The notes beneath the pieces are model-generated. The model made no database searches. It was not told the DNA's origin and worked only from the letters and a program-made list of their open reading frames with translations. From an uncultured Planctomycetaceae bacterium (GTDB lineage Bacteria > Planctomycetota > Planctomycetia > Pirellulales > UBA1268): a stretch of 7,125 bases of DNA. The stretch lies in contig CAISKG010000642.1 in the NCBI GenBank assembly GCA_903885855.1, positions 1-7,125 of the forward strand, in the 5' to 3' direction. This document shows, piece after piece, positions 1 through 5,142 of this stretch (within the stretch, counting starts at the first letter, position 1; every line of letters begins with the position of its first letter). Both the position numbers and the translations under genes were made by a program.

Positions 1-631
1 CGGACTCGTCGACGTTGGCCACGTAGAGGATCGGCTTGGCGGAGAGGAGGCCGATCTCGCGCACCACGGCCCGCTCGCCCGCGTCGAGCGCGAGCGTGCG
101 CACCGGCTGTTCGCCGGAGAGATGGGCGAGGCACTTCTTCATCACGTCGACCTTGACCTTGGCATCCTTGTCGGCCCCCTTGGCGGCGCGCTCCGCCTTG
201 GGGAGGAGGTTTTCGAGGTGCTGGATGTCGGCCAGCTCGAGCTCGAGCTCGATCGTCTCCATGTCGGAGACCGGGTCGACCTTGCCGGCCACGTGGATCA
301 CGTCGGGGTCCTCGAAGCAGCGCACCACCTGGAGGATGGCGTCCACCTCGCGGATGTGGGAGAGGAACTTGTTGCCCAGGCCCTGCCCCTCGCTCGCGCC
401 CTTCACGATCCCGGCGATGTCGACGAGCTTGAGGGCCGCGGGGATCACCTTCTGCGGCGGGATGAAGCGGGTGATCCGCTCCAGGCGGGCGTCGGGGACG
501 CTCACCATCCCTTCGTTGGGCTCGATCGTGCAGAAGGGGTAGTTCGCGCTCTGCGCGGCCTTCGACATCGTGAGGGCGTTGAAGAGGGTGCTCTTGCCGA
601 CGTTGGGGAGACCGACGATGCCTGCTTCCAT
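1..631 (-). CDS. ychF: Redox-regulated ATPase YchF (Obg/OLA1 family), N-terminal part; 3' end outside window
   Basis: Read on the minus strand, this gives 210 complete codons starting MEAGIVGLPNVGKSTLFNAL, the classic YchF start. Visible motifs are the P-loop G7-LPNV-GKST (residues 7-15), the family signature NYPFCTIEPN (30-39), the switch II/G3 region DIAGIVKGASEGQGLGNKFL (71-90), and N206-V-D-E209. YchF/OLA1 has this NxxE motif in place of the GTPase NKxD, which explains its preference for ATP over GTP. The family is cytosolic, associates with ribosomes and is linked to translation and oxidative-stress control. Full-length members have about 360 residues, so the rest of the central region and the C-terminal TGS domain lie beyond the left edge. 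The ATG at 629-631 is fixed by the family N-terminus; no Shine-Dalgarno is present and eight C residues precede it on the coding strand. It is divergent from the glycosylase gene. Confidence 0.97.
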   Translation of the reverse strand, partial: MEAGIVGLPNVGKSTLFNALTMSKAAQSANYPFCTIEPNEGMVSVPDARLERITRFIPPQKVIPAALKLVDIAGIVKGASEGQGLGNKFLSHIREVDAILQVVRCFEDPDVIHVAGKVDPVSDMETIELELELADIQHLENLLPKAERAAKGADKDAKVKVDVMKKCLAHLSGEQPVRTLALDAGERAVVREIGLLSAKPILYVANVDES

Positions 632-825
632 GGGGGGGGCGGGTGTCCGGCGGGGTGGGAAACGGGGGCGGGATGGAGACGGGGAGCGTCCGGGGATGGC
701 CCGGGCGGGCGCGGCCGGGCCGGGTTGCGGGCCGGTGGCGGCGGGAGCATCATGCCAAGTCGCCGCGGCCGCTCCCAGTGGAGCCCGTTTGCCGCCAGCA
801 CCTCCCGCGTCCTTCCCGTCGCGAC
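632..825. other. Divergent intergenic spacer with dense G-runs (possible G-quadruplex tract)
   Basis: This is the 194-bp gap between the divergent ychF and glycosylase starts. On the plus strand, bases 632-745 hold about a dozen runs of three or more G. They include G8 at 632-639 and a compact four-run block at 652-672 (runs at 652-655, 657-659, 664-668 and 670-672, loops of 1, 4 and 1 bases). A second set lies at 703-731. These fit the usual G-quadruplex pattern; the ychF mRNA leader would correspondingly be C-rich. No convincing -35/-10 pair was seen for either gene, although both presumably start transcription here. A GTG-initiated extension of the glycosylase frame back to 643 exists but adds only Arg/Gly/Pro-rich sequence. 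Confidence 0.6.
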
Positions 826-1467
826 ATGCCCTCCCGCCGCGCCGTTCCCGCCGCCGGCCGCGTTCTCCTGGAGGCGGCTTTCTTCCGCCGCCCGGCCGAC
901 CGCGTGGCCCGCGATCTGCTCGGCGCCACCCTGGCGGTGCGCGGGGCGGATGGCGGCGTCGCGCGGCGGCGCCTCACCGAGGTGGAGGCCTACCTCGGCG
1001 CGCACGACCTGGCCTGCCACGGACGCACCGGTCCCACGCGCCGCAACGCCACGATGTTCGGCCCCGCCGGGCGCTGGTACGTCTACCTCTGCTACGGCAT
1101 CCACTGGATGCTCAACATCGTCACCGGGGAGGAGGGGGAGCCGGCGGCGGTGCTCATCCGCGGCGCCGGGGGGCTGGTGGGGCCTGGGCGGCTGACGCGG
1201 GGGCTCGGCATCGACGGGGGGTACGACGGTCGCGAGGCGGTCGACGACGCGGGGCTGTGGCTCGAGGCGCCGGCGGAGGCCGGGCCACGCTGGCCCCTCC
1301 CCCCCGCCTGGGTGCGGCGGACGCCGCGGATCGGCGTCGACTACGCCGGGGAATGGGCCGCCGCGCCGCTGCGGTTTGTCGTCGATCCCCGCCGGCTTCC
1401 TACAATGGTCGGCGTCTCCGTGACGCCCCCGGCGCCGCGGATCCCCCGCCGCAGGAGCCCGAGATGA
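826..1467 (+). CDS. aag: AAG/MPG-type 3-methyladenine DNA glycosylase
   Basis: This 213-residue protein should remove alkylated or deaminated purines (3-methyladenine, 7-methylguanine, hypoxanthine) as the first step of base excision repair. Comparing from memory with human AAG, the active-site set is complete: TEVEAYLG (51-58) carries E54 (catalytic Glu125) and Y56 (Tyr127), H65 matches His136, MFGPAGRWYVYLCYG (77-91) carries the intercalating Y90 (Tyr162), N97 matches Asn169 and R112 matches Arg182. The C-terminal GEWAAAPLRF (175-184) is also typical. Two oddities stand out. Between R112 and the GPG motif (119-121) only a few residues remain, where homologues usually have about 25-35. After residue 190 there is an Arg/Pro-rich tail of about 23 residues. 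ATG 826 is chosen because family homology begins just after it; no clear ribosome-binding site precedes it. The stop overlaps the msrA start (ATGA). Confidence 0.93.
   Translation: MPSRRAVPAAGRVLLEAAFFRRPADRVARDLLGATLAVRGADGGVARRRLTEVEAYLGAHDLACHGRTGPTRRNATMFGPAGRWYVYLCYGIHWMLNIVTGEEGEPAAVLIRGAGGLVGPGRLTRGLGIDGGYDGREAVDDAGLWLEAPAEAGPRWPLPPAWVRRTPRIGVDYAGEWAAAPLRFVVDPRRLPTMVGVSVTPPAPRIPRRRSPR
1376..1406 (+). promoter_or_regulatory. Possible sigma-70 promoter for msrA, inside the 3' end of the glycosylase gene
   Basis: TACAAT at 1401-1406 differs from the TATAAT -10 consensus at one base. It lies about 58 bases before the msrA start in an otherwise very GC-rich stretch. The best -35 candidate, TTGTCG at 1376-1381, matches TTGACA at four of six positions, but the 19-base spacer is longer than ideal. 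It would let msrA and the following lipoprotein be transcribed apart from the glycosylase. Sequence resemblance only. Confidence 0.3.
1453..1457 (+). promoter_or_regulatory. Shine-Dalgarno site of msrA
   Basis: AGGAG lies six bases before ATG 1464. It supports that start, and therefore the signal peptide, over the internal ATG at 1584, which has no such site and would give a cytoplasmic form. It sits inside the last codons of the glycosylase gene. Confidence 0.75.
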
Positions 1468-2114
1468 ACATCCTTCCGCGCCGCGCGATGATGCGCGGCC
1501 CCGCCGTCGCCGCCATCCTCGCCGCCCTTCTCGCAGGAGCCCCGTCGATGCAGGCCGCCGCCCATGCCGCCGATGGTCCGACGATGAAGAAGGCCACCTT
1601 CGCCGGCGGCTGCTTCTGGTGCACCGAGGCGGTGTACAAGGAGATCCGGGGGGTGGGGGCCGTGACCAGCGGCTACATCGGCGGCAAGGTGCCCAACCCC
1701 ACCTACAAGCAGGTCTGCACCGGCCTCACCGGGCATGCCGAGGCGGTGGAGATCGAGTACGACCCGGAGCAGGTGCCGTACGAAAAGCTCCTCGAGGTGT
1801 TCTTCGCCACCCACGACCCGACCACGCTCAACCGGCAGGGGGCCGACGTCGGCACGCAGTACCGCTCCGGCGTCTTCTACCACGACGAGGAGCAGAAGGC
1901 GGCCGCCGAGAAGGCCATCGCCGCGCTCGACGCCGCGAAGGTCTTCCCCAACCGGGTCGTCACCGAGGTCACCGAGGCGAGCACCTTCTATCCCGCCGAG
2001 GACTACCACCAGGATTACTTCGAGAACAATCCCTTCCAGCCCTACTGCCAGGGGGCGGTCGCCCCGAAGGTGGCCAAGGTGCGGAAGGTGTTCAAGGATC
2101 TCCTCAAGGAGTGA
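1464..2114 (+). CDS. msrA: Peptide-methionine (S)-S-oxide reductase MsrA with signal peptide
   Basis: This 216-residue protein reduces the S-epimer of methionine sulfoxide in proteins. Residues 1-35 look like a Sec signal peptide: an Arg-containing start, a hydrophobic stretch AVAAILAALLAGA (14-26) and an AHA-A cleavage site near 35/36. The enzyme domain follows from about residue 41. The catalytic motif is GCFWC (49-53) with C50 as nucleophile. Y81, E93 (TGHAE), D128 and Y133 (DVGTQYRS) match the known substrate-binding and catalytic residues of E. coli MsrA (Tyr82, Glu94, Asp129, Tyr134). C53, C85 and C195 (PYCQ) are candidate resolving cysteines. The domain is full length. The gene starts inside the glycosylase stop (ATGA), implying translational coupling, and an FG-GAP lipoprotein gene follows. 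Export suggests repair of envelope proteins. No MsrB or obvious reductant is encoded in the window. Confidence 0.96.
   Translation: MNILPRRAMMRGPAVAAILAALLAGAPSMQAAAHAADGPTMKKATFAGGCFWCTEAVYKEIRGVGAVTSGYIGGKVPNPTYKQVCTGLTGHAEAVEIEYDPEQVPYEKLLEVFFATHDPTTLNRQGADVGTQYRSGVFYHDEEQKAAAEKAIAALDAAKVFPNRVVTEVTEASTFYPAEDYHQDYFENNPFQPYCQGAVAPKVAKVRKVFKDLLKE
2106..2111 (+). promoter_or_regulatory. Shine-Dalgarno-like AAGGAG at the msrA 3' end, bearing on the next gene's start
   Basis: AAGGAG lies seven bases before an in-frame GTG at 2119, four bases after the msrA stop. If used, it would add 22 residues ahead of the signal peptide of the FG-GAP lipoprotein. The bases are also simply the Lys-Glu codons ending msrA, so the match may be coincidental. 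It makes the start of the next gene genuinely ambiguous. Confidence 0.4.
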
Positions 2115-2152
2115 GCCGGTGGCGCTTCGCGTCGGCCTCGAGCCGGGATCTC

Positions 2153-2170
2153 CCGCGCGCTGCCGCGCGG
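2153..2170 (+). other. Small GC hairpin between msrA and the FG-GAP lipoprotein gene
   Basis: CCGCGCG at 2153-2159 and CGCGCGG at 2164-2170 form a perfect 7-bp stem with a 4-base loop, about 14 bases before GTG 2185. No T-tract follows, so it is not a standard terminator. It could affect mRNA processing or relative expression. In DNA this GC-rich, chance is a real alternative. Confidence 0.35.
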
Positions 2171-2184
2171 CGGGTGGTGGCCTC

Positions 2185-3759
2185 GTGAGCCGGGCAGGCG
2201 CGGCGGCGCTGGTCGCGGGAGTCGTCGCGGCGGCGGTCGGAGCGACGGCCGGATGCGACGCCGGCAAGGCCTCCCCGGCGGCCGCCGTCTCGCGGGGCCC
2301 GCGCGAGTCGCCACGCGTGCCCCCGGCCGCCGCCACGGTCGCGGCCCAGCCGCCGCTTTCCCCCGCCGCACGCGAGCGCGTGGAACGCTTCTGCAGCGCC
2401 TGCCACCCCCTTCCGGCACCGGCCAACTTTCCGCGGCTGCAGTGGCCGCAGGAGGTCAGGCTCGGCTTCGACCTCTGGCAGGCGTCGCTGCGCACCGATC
2501 TCGCGGTGCCGAGCGAGGCCGAGGCGATCCGCTATTTCCAGGAAGGGGCCCCCGAGCGGCTCGACCTTCCCCGGGCGGCGGACCGCCCCGAGTCGGCCGC
2601 GCCGCTGGTCTTCGAGCGGGTCGAGCCGACGGGGATGGTCGAGCAGCCCGGGCCGGCCATCGCCCAGGTGACCCTCGACGGAGCCCCGTCCGGCGGCGGG
2701 GCCGCGATCCTCACCACCGACATGCGCTCCGGCGAGATCCGCCGCTGGCACCTCGATGGCTCCACCGCCTCGTCCTCCGTCGTGGCGGCCGGCGGCCATC
2801 CCTGCCGGCTCACGCCCGTGCCGGGCGCGGCCGGGCGGTGGTTCGTGGGTGACCTCGGGTCGTACATGCCCGAGGACCACGACTTCGGGTCGGTGGCGAT
2901 CCTCGAGCCGTCCGGGGAGGGCGCCCAGGCCGCGATCCGGCCGATCCGCGAGGGTCTGTCGCGCGTCGTCGAGGCGCTGCCGATCGACTTCGACGGCACC
3001 GGGCCCGCCGATCTGCTCGTGCTGGAGTTCGGCTGGCGGCGGAGCGGGGCGCTGCGCGTCCTGCTCGGGGCGGGGGAGGGCGGGCCGGCGACGGGGCAGC
3101 GGGTGCTCGATCCGCGCCACGGCTGCCTCGCCGCGCGGGTGGTCGACCTCGACCGCGATGGCCACGCCGACGTGGTGGCGGCCTTCGCCCAGGAACACGA
3201 GACGGTGGATGTCTGGTACGGCGGCACCCCCGGGGCCCCCGACCACCGGCAGGTGCACCGCCTCCCCGATCCGTCGTGGGGCTCGAGCGGCCTGGACGTG
3301 GCCGATCTCGACGGCGACGGCGACGCCGACATCATCCACATCAACGGCGACACCATGGACAGCGGCCTTCCCCGGGCCAACCACGGCATCCGGGTGCTGT
3401 GGAACGACGGGGGCCGGGCCTTCCGGGTCGAGGAGGTCGCCGTCATGCCGGGGATCTCCCAGGCCGCCGCGGCCGACCTCGACGGCGACGGCGACCAGGA
3501 CCTCGTCGCCGCGGCGTTCCATCCCTCGGAGGGTGGGCATCCGCCGGGCACGTTCGACTCGCTCTTGTGGGTTGAGAAGACGCCGGATGGCTGGAAAACG
3601 CACGCCATCGAACGCGACCGCTGCGAGCACGCCGCGTTCGCCCTGGCCGACGTCGATGGCGACGGCCGCACCGATCTCGTCGCCGGCACCTTCCGTGCCG
3701 ACCCGGCGAGCCCCCGCCCCCTGCTGACCGTCTGGCTCAACCGACGTCGCACCGACTGA
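2185..3759 (+). CDS. FG-GAP/VCBS-repeat beta-propeller lipoprotein with N-terminal CxxCH motif
   Basis: From GTG 2185 this is 524 residues. The N-terminus has one Arg, a hydrophobic stretch (about 6-20) and TAGC with C24 as likely lipidation site; the lipobox is imperfect, with Thr at -3. A Pro/Ala-rich linker leads to FCSACHPLP (69-77), a c-type haem signature C70-x-x-C73-H74, as in planctomycete and Bacteroidetes proteins pairing a CxxCH segment with VCBS repeats. Five Ca-loop motifs of DxDxDGxxD type begin at D268 (degenerate), D321, D374, D431 and D489, spaced 53-58 residues. Two weaker blade-like units near 160 and 208 bring the total to seven, a full propeller. An identical 18-bp stretch encodes two loops (3307-3324, 3478-3495). 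Molecular role unknown; probably periplasmic or surface-anchored. GTG 2119, preceded by AAGGAG, is the alternative start (546 residues); 2185 was chosen for its normal-length signal peptide. Probably co-transcribed with msrA. Confidence 0.85.
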   Translation: MSRAGAAALVAGVVAAAVGATAGCDAGKASPAAAVSRGPRESPRVPPAAATVAAQPPLSPAARERVERFCSACHPLPAPANFPRLQWPQEVRLGFDLWQASLRTDLAVPSEAEAIRYFQEGAPERLDLPRAADRPESAAPLVFERVEPTGMVEQPGPAIAQVTLDGAPSGGGAAILTTDMRSGEIRRWHLDGSTASSSVVAAGGHPCRLTPVPGAAGRWFVGDLGSYMPEDHDFGSVAILEPSGEGAQAAIRPIREGLSRVVEALPIDFDGTGPADLLVLEFGWRRSGALRVLLGAGEGGPATGQRVLDPRHGCLAARVVDLDRDGHADVVAAFAQEHETVDVWYGGTPGAPDHRQVHRLPDPSWGSSGLDVADLDGDGDADIIHINGDTMDSGLPRANHGIRVLWNDGGRAFRVEEVAVMPGISQAAAADLDGDGDQDLVAAAFHPSEGGHPPGTFDSLLWVEKTPDGWKTHAIERDRCEHAAFALADVDGDGRTDLVAGTFRADPASPRPLLTVWLNRRRTD

Positions 3760-3793
3760 CGCGGCCGCTCGGCGCGGACCTCCCCCCCGGGGC

Positions 3794-3823
3794 TTGCGTT
3801 CCGCGAAAAAGGGCTGGTAGATT
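3794..3823 (+). promoter_or_regulatory. Possible sigma-70 promoter for the DUF1559 gene block
   Basis: TTGCGT (3794-3799) and TAGATT (3818-3823) are separated by 18 bases. The -35 matches consensus at three positions only; the -10 matches at four. This is the most AT-rich patch in the spacer, with a run of five A at 3806-3810 between the elements. Transcription from it would give a leader of roughly 225-230 nt before ATG 4058. Confidence 0.35.
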
Positions 3824-3877
3824 CCGGACGGGTTCGGGGAGGGGTTCAAAACGGCGGGTGACGGCCCTGCGACGCGC

Positions 3878-3972
3878 CGGCGGAGTGTCCGCCGCCGCTG
3901 GCGGGAGCCGATTTCCGCCAAGGCTCCGGTCGTCGGGCGGTGGCGGCCTCTCCTCGCTCCGAGCCCTTCGGA
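3878..3972 (+). promoter_or_regulatory. Cluster of three stem-loops in the DUF1559 mRNA leader
   Basis: Three perfect inverted repeats occur in order. CGGCGGA/TCCGCCG (3878-3884 with 3888-3894) has a 3-base loop. GGAGCC/GGCTCC (3904-3909 with 3922-3927) has a 12-base loop. TCCGA/TCGGA (3958-3962 with 3968-3972) has a 5-base loop. A pyrimidine-rich, probably unstructured run then leads to the ribosome-binding site. The arrangement resembles a structured 5' leader, but it matches no riboswitch class recognised here. Base pairing is seen; a regulatory function is inferred. Confidence 0.3.
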
Positions 3973-4044
3973 ATCTCCATCCTTCATCGTTCCCGATCCT
4001 CCGTCCGTGCGTCATCCGTTCATCCTTCCTCCTTCCGTCGTTCC

Positions 4045-4048
4045 GGAG
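4045..4048 (+). promoter_or_regulatory. Ribosome-binding site of the DUF1559 gene
   Basis: GGAG ends nine bases before ATG 4058, the only purine-rich patch at the end of a pyrimidine-rich leader. It supports ATG 4058 over the in-frame GTG at 4007, which would add 17 residues in front of the prepilin leader and lacks such a site. Confidence 0.65.
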
Positions 4049-4057
4049 ACGTCTCTC

Positions 4058-5038
4058 ATGACGACAGCAAATCGACCGGTTCGCGGGGGCTTCACCCTCG
4101 TCGAACTCCTGGTGGTGATCGCGATCATCGGCACGCTCGTCGGGCTCCTCCTCCCGGCGGTGCAGGCCGCCCGTGAGAGCGCCCGGCGCAGCAGCTGCAC
4201 CAACAACCTGAAGCAGTACGGGCTCGCGCTGCACAACCACCACGACACCTTCGGCTACATCCCCTCCGGTGCGCCCACCAATCCCTGGGGCAACCCGGCC
4301 GTGTCGTGGCACGCCTACGTGCTCCCCTTCATGGAGCAGACCGGGCCCGCCTCGAAGGTGAAGCTCAACGGCGACACCGACGAGCGCTTCCGTGACATCG
4401 GCGGCATGCAGCTGCGCAATCTCAAGCTGCCCCTCGCCCGCTGCCCCTCCGACAACTCGATCCGCGAGTTCGACGGCTGGGCGCAGTCGAGTTACTCCGG
4501 CAGCCTCGGGTCGCAGCGCACGCCCTCCTACGACGGCAACTGCAACCAGTACCTCGGCTTCGCCGCCACCGACGGGCAGGCCGACCATGGCAACGCCTGG
4601 AACTTCAAGGACATCTCCGGCGTCTTCTCCCGGCTGGTCACGGAGCAGAAGGGGGTGTCGTTCAACATGGTGTCGGACGGCCTGAGCAAGACGATCTTCG
4701 TGGGCGAGATCCTGGCCGACTGCCACGATCACCTCGAGGGACTGTGGGGCTTCAACGGCATGGGCAACGCCCACGCCTCGACGACGGTGCCGATCAACAC
4801 CATGACCACCTGCTTCGACAACCAGGCCGCCGCCACCGCCGCCCGCGTCACGAATCCCCAGTGCTTCGCCAAGAGCAACTGGAACTACTCGTGGGGCTTC
4901 CGCTCGCGCCATCCGGGCGGGGCGAACTTCCTCATGGGCGACGGCAGCGTCCGCTACCTGCCCGAGACGATCGACCACACCAACTACCAGCGGTTGGGCG
5001 GTCGCAAGGACGGCGCCAGCGTCGACATGGACGACTGA
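4058..5038 (+). CDS. DUF1559 domain protein with prepilin-type N-terminus and H-X9-DG C-terminal motif
   Basis: This 326-residue protein belongs to the DUF1559 (SBP_bac_10) family, found in very many copies in planctomycete genomes. The N-terminus is a type IV prepilin signal: a basic leader ending R9-G10-G11, cleavage before F12, then FTLVELLVVIAIIG with the conserved Glu at mature position 5 (E16). The family signature LLPAVQAARESARRSSCTNN follows directly. At the C-terminus H285-PGGANFLMG-D295-G296 is the H-X9-DG motif, followed by VRYLPETID. Six cysteines in the body may form disulfides. Homology places it at the cell envelope through a prepilin-peptidase-processed helix. Its specific function is unknown; a pseudopilin or surface-structure role is the usual guess. 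Length and both termini are intact. A small lipoprotein gene follows after 104 bases, a common pairing for this family. Confidence 0.96.
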   Translation: MTTANRPVRGGFTLVELLVVIAIIGTLVGLLLPAVQAARESARRSSCTNNLKQYGLALHNHHDTFGYIPSGAPTNPWGNPAVSWHAYVLPFMEQTGPASKVKLNGDTDERFRDIGGMQLRNLKLPLARCPSDNSIREFDGWAQSSYSGSLGSQRTPSYDGNCNQYLGFAATDGQADHGNAWNFKDISGVFSRLVTEQKGVSFNMVSDGLSKTIFVGEILADCHDHLEGLWGFNGMGNAHASTTVPINTMTTCFDNQAAATAARVTNPQCFAKSNWNYSWGFRSRHPGGANFLMGDGSVRYLPETIDHTNYQRLGGRKDGASVDMDD

Positions 5039-5070
5039 CGCGCGGCACCAGGCAGCGTGTGATCCCACCG

Positions 5071-5107
5071 TCGCACCGCTCCCGGGAGTTCCCCGGGAGC
5101 GGTGCGA
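5071..5107 (+). terminator. Perfect 16-bp hairpin between the DUF1559 and lipoprotein genes
   Basis: Left arm 5071-5086 and right arm 5092-5107 are exact reverse complements, with a 5-base loop (AGTTC). It begins 32 bases after the DUF1559 stop and ends 35 bases before the next start. There is no T-tract, so full intrinsic termination is uncertain. Partial termination, or a 3' stabiliser giving more DUF1559 message than downstream message, fits as well. The arms contain CCCGGG. The hairpin itself is certain; its function is inferred. Confidence 0.65.
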
Positions 5108-5128
5108 TGCGTTCGGCGGCGGAATCCC

Positions 5129-5135
5129 AGGGAGG
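5129..5135 (+). promoter_or_regulatory. Strong Shine-Dalgarno site of the small lipoprotein gene
   Basis: AGGGAGG lies seven bases before ATG 5143. It decides the start over the in-frame ATG at 5107, which overlaps the right arm of the hairpin and has no such site. Confidence 0.8.
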
Positions 5136-5142
5136 CAGCGGC

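Larger units (their letters stand above)
3760..4057. other. Intergenic region: end of the first unit and leader of the DUF1559 gene
   Basis: This 298-bp gap holds a possible promoter (3794-3823), three short stem-loops (3878-3972), a pyrimidine-rich stretch (about 3974-4044) and the ribosome-binding site at 4045-4048. No terminator with a stem and T-tract was found after the FG-GAP gene. A 67-codon frame starting at GTG 3858 ends in the TGA overlapping the DUF1559 ATG. It is Ser/Arg/Pro-rich, lacks a ribosome-binding site and is not called as a gene. Confidence 0.6.

Noticed and set aside
643..825. N-terminal extension of the glycosylase from GTG 643
   Set aside because: The added 61 residues are low-complexity, coded by the G-run tract, and outside the conserved family region. 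ATG 826 gives the usual family length.
36..1195. Plus-strand open frames of 168 and 357 codons opposite ychF
   Set aside because: They are antisense to the clearly conserved YchF sequence, are Ser/Arg- or Gly/His/Leu-rich, and match no family. High GC removes stop codons in the opposite frames.
3773..3805. Possible terminator after the FG-GAP gene from CGCGGA/TCCGCG
   Set aside because: The stem is only 6 bp with a loop of about 21 bases and is followed by A residues, not T. The A-run fits the promoter-like region better.
2104..3987. 627-codon minus-strand open frame opposite the FG-GAP gene
   Set aside because: It is a shadow of a gene with strong G/C third-position bias. Its product is a low-complexity mix of Arg, Gly, Pro and Ala without recognisable motifs.
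3858..4061. 67-codon leader frame whose TGA overlaps the DUF1559 ATG (ATGA)
   Set aside because: It has a GTG start without a ribosome-binding site, a Ser/Arg/Pro-rich low-complexity product, and it is translated straight through hairpins and the pyrimidine run. The overlap is probably chance, though a coupled leader peptide is not excluded.
5107..5142. Upstream ATG 5107 as start of the small lipoprotein
   Set aside because: It overlaps the right arm of the 16-bp hairpin, lacks a ribosome-binding site and would give an overlong signal peptide; ATG 5143 has AGGGAGG at ideal spacing.
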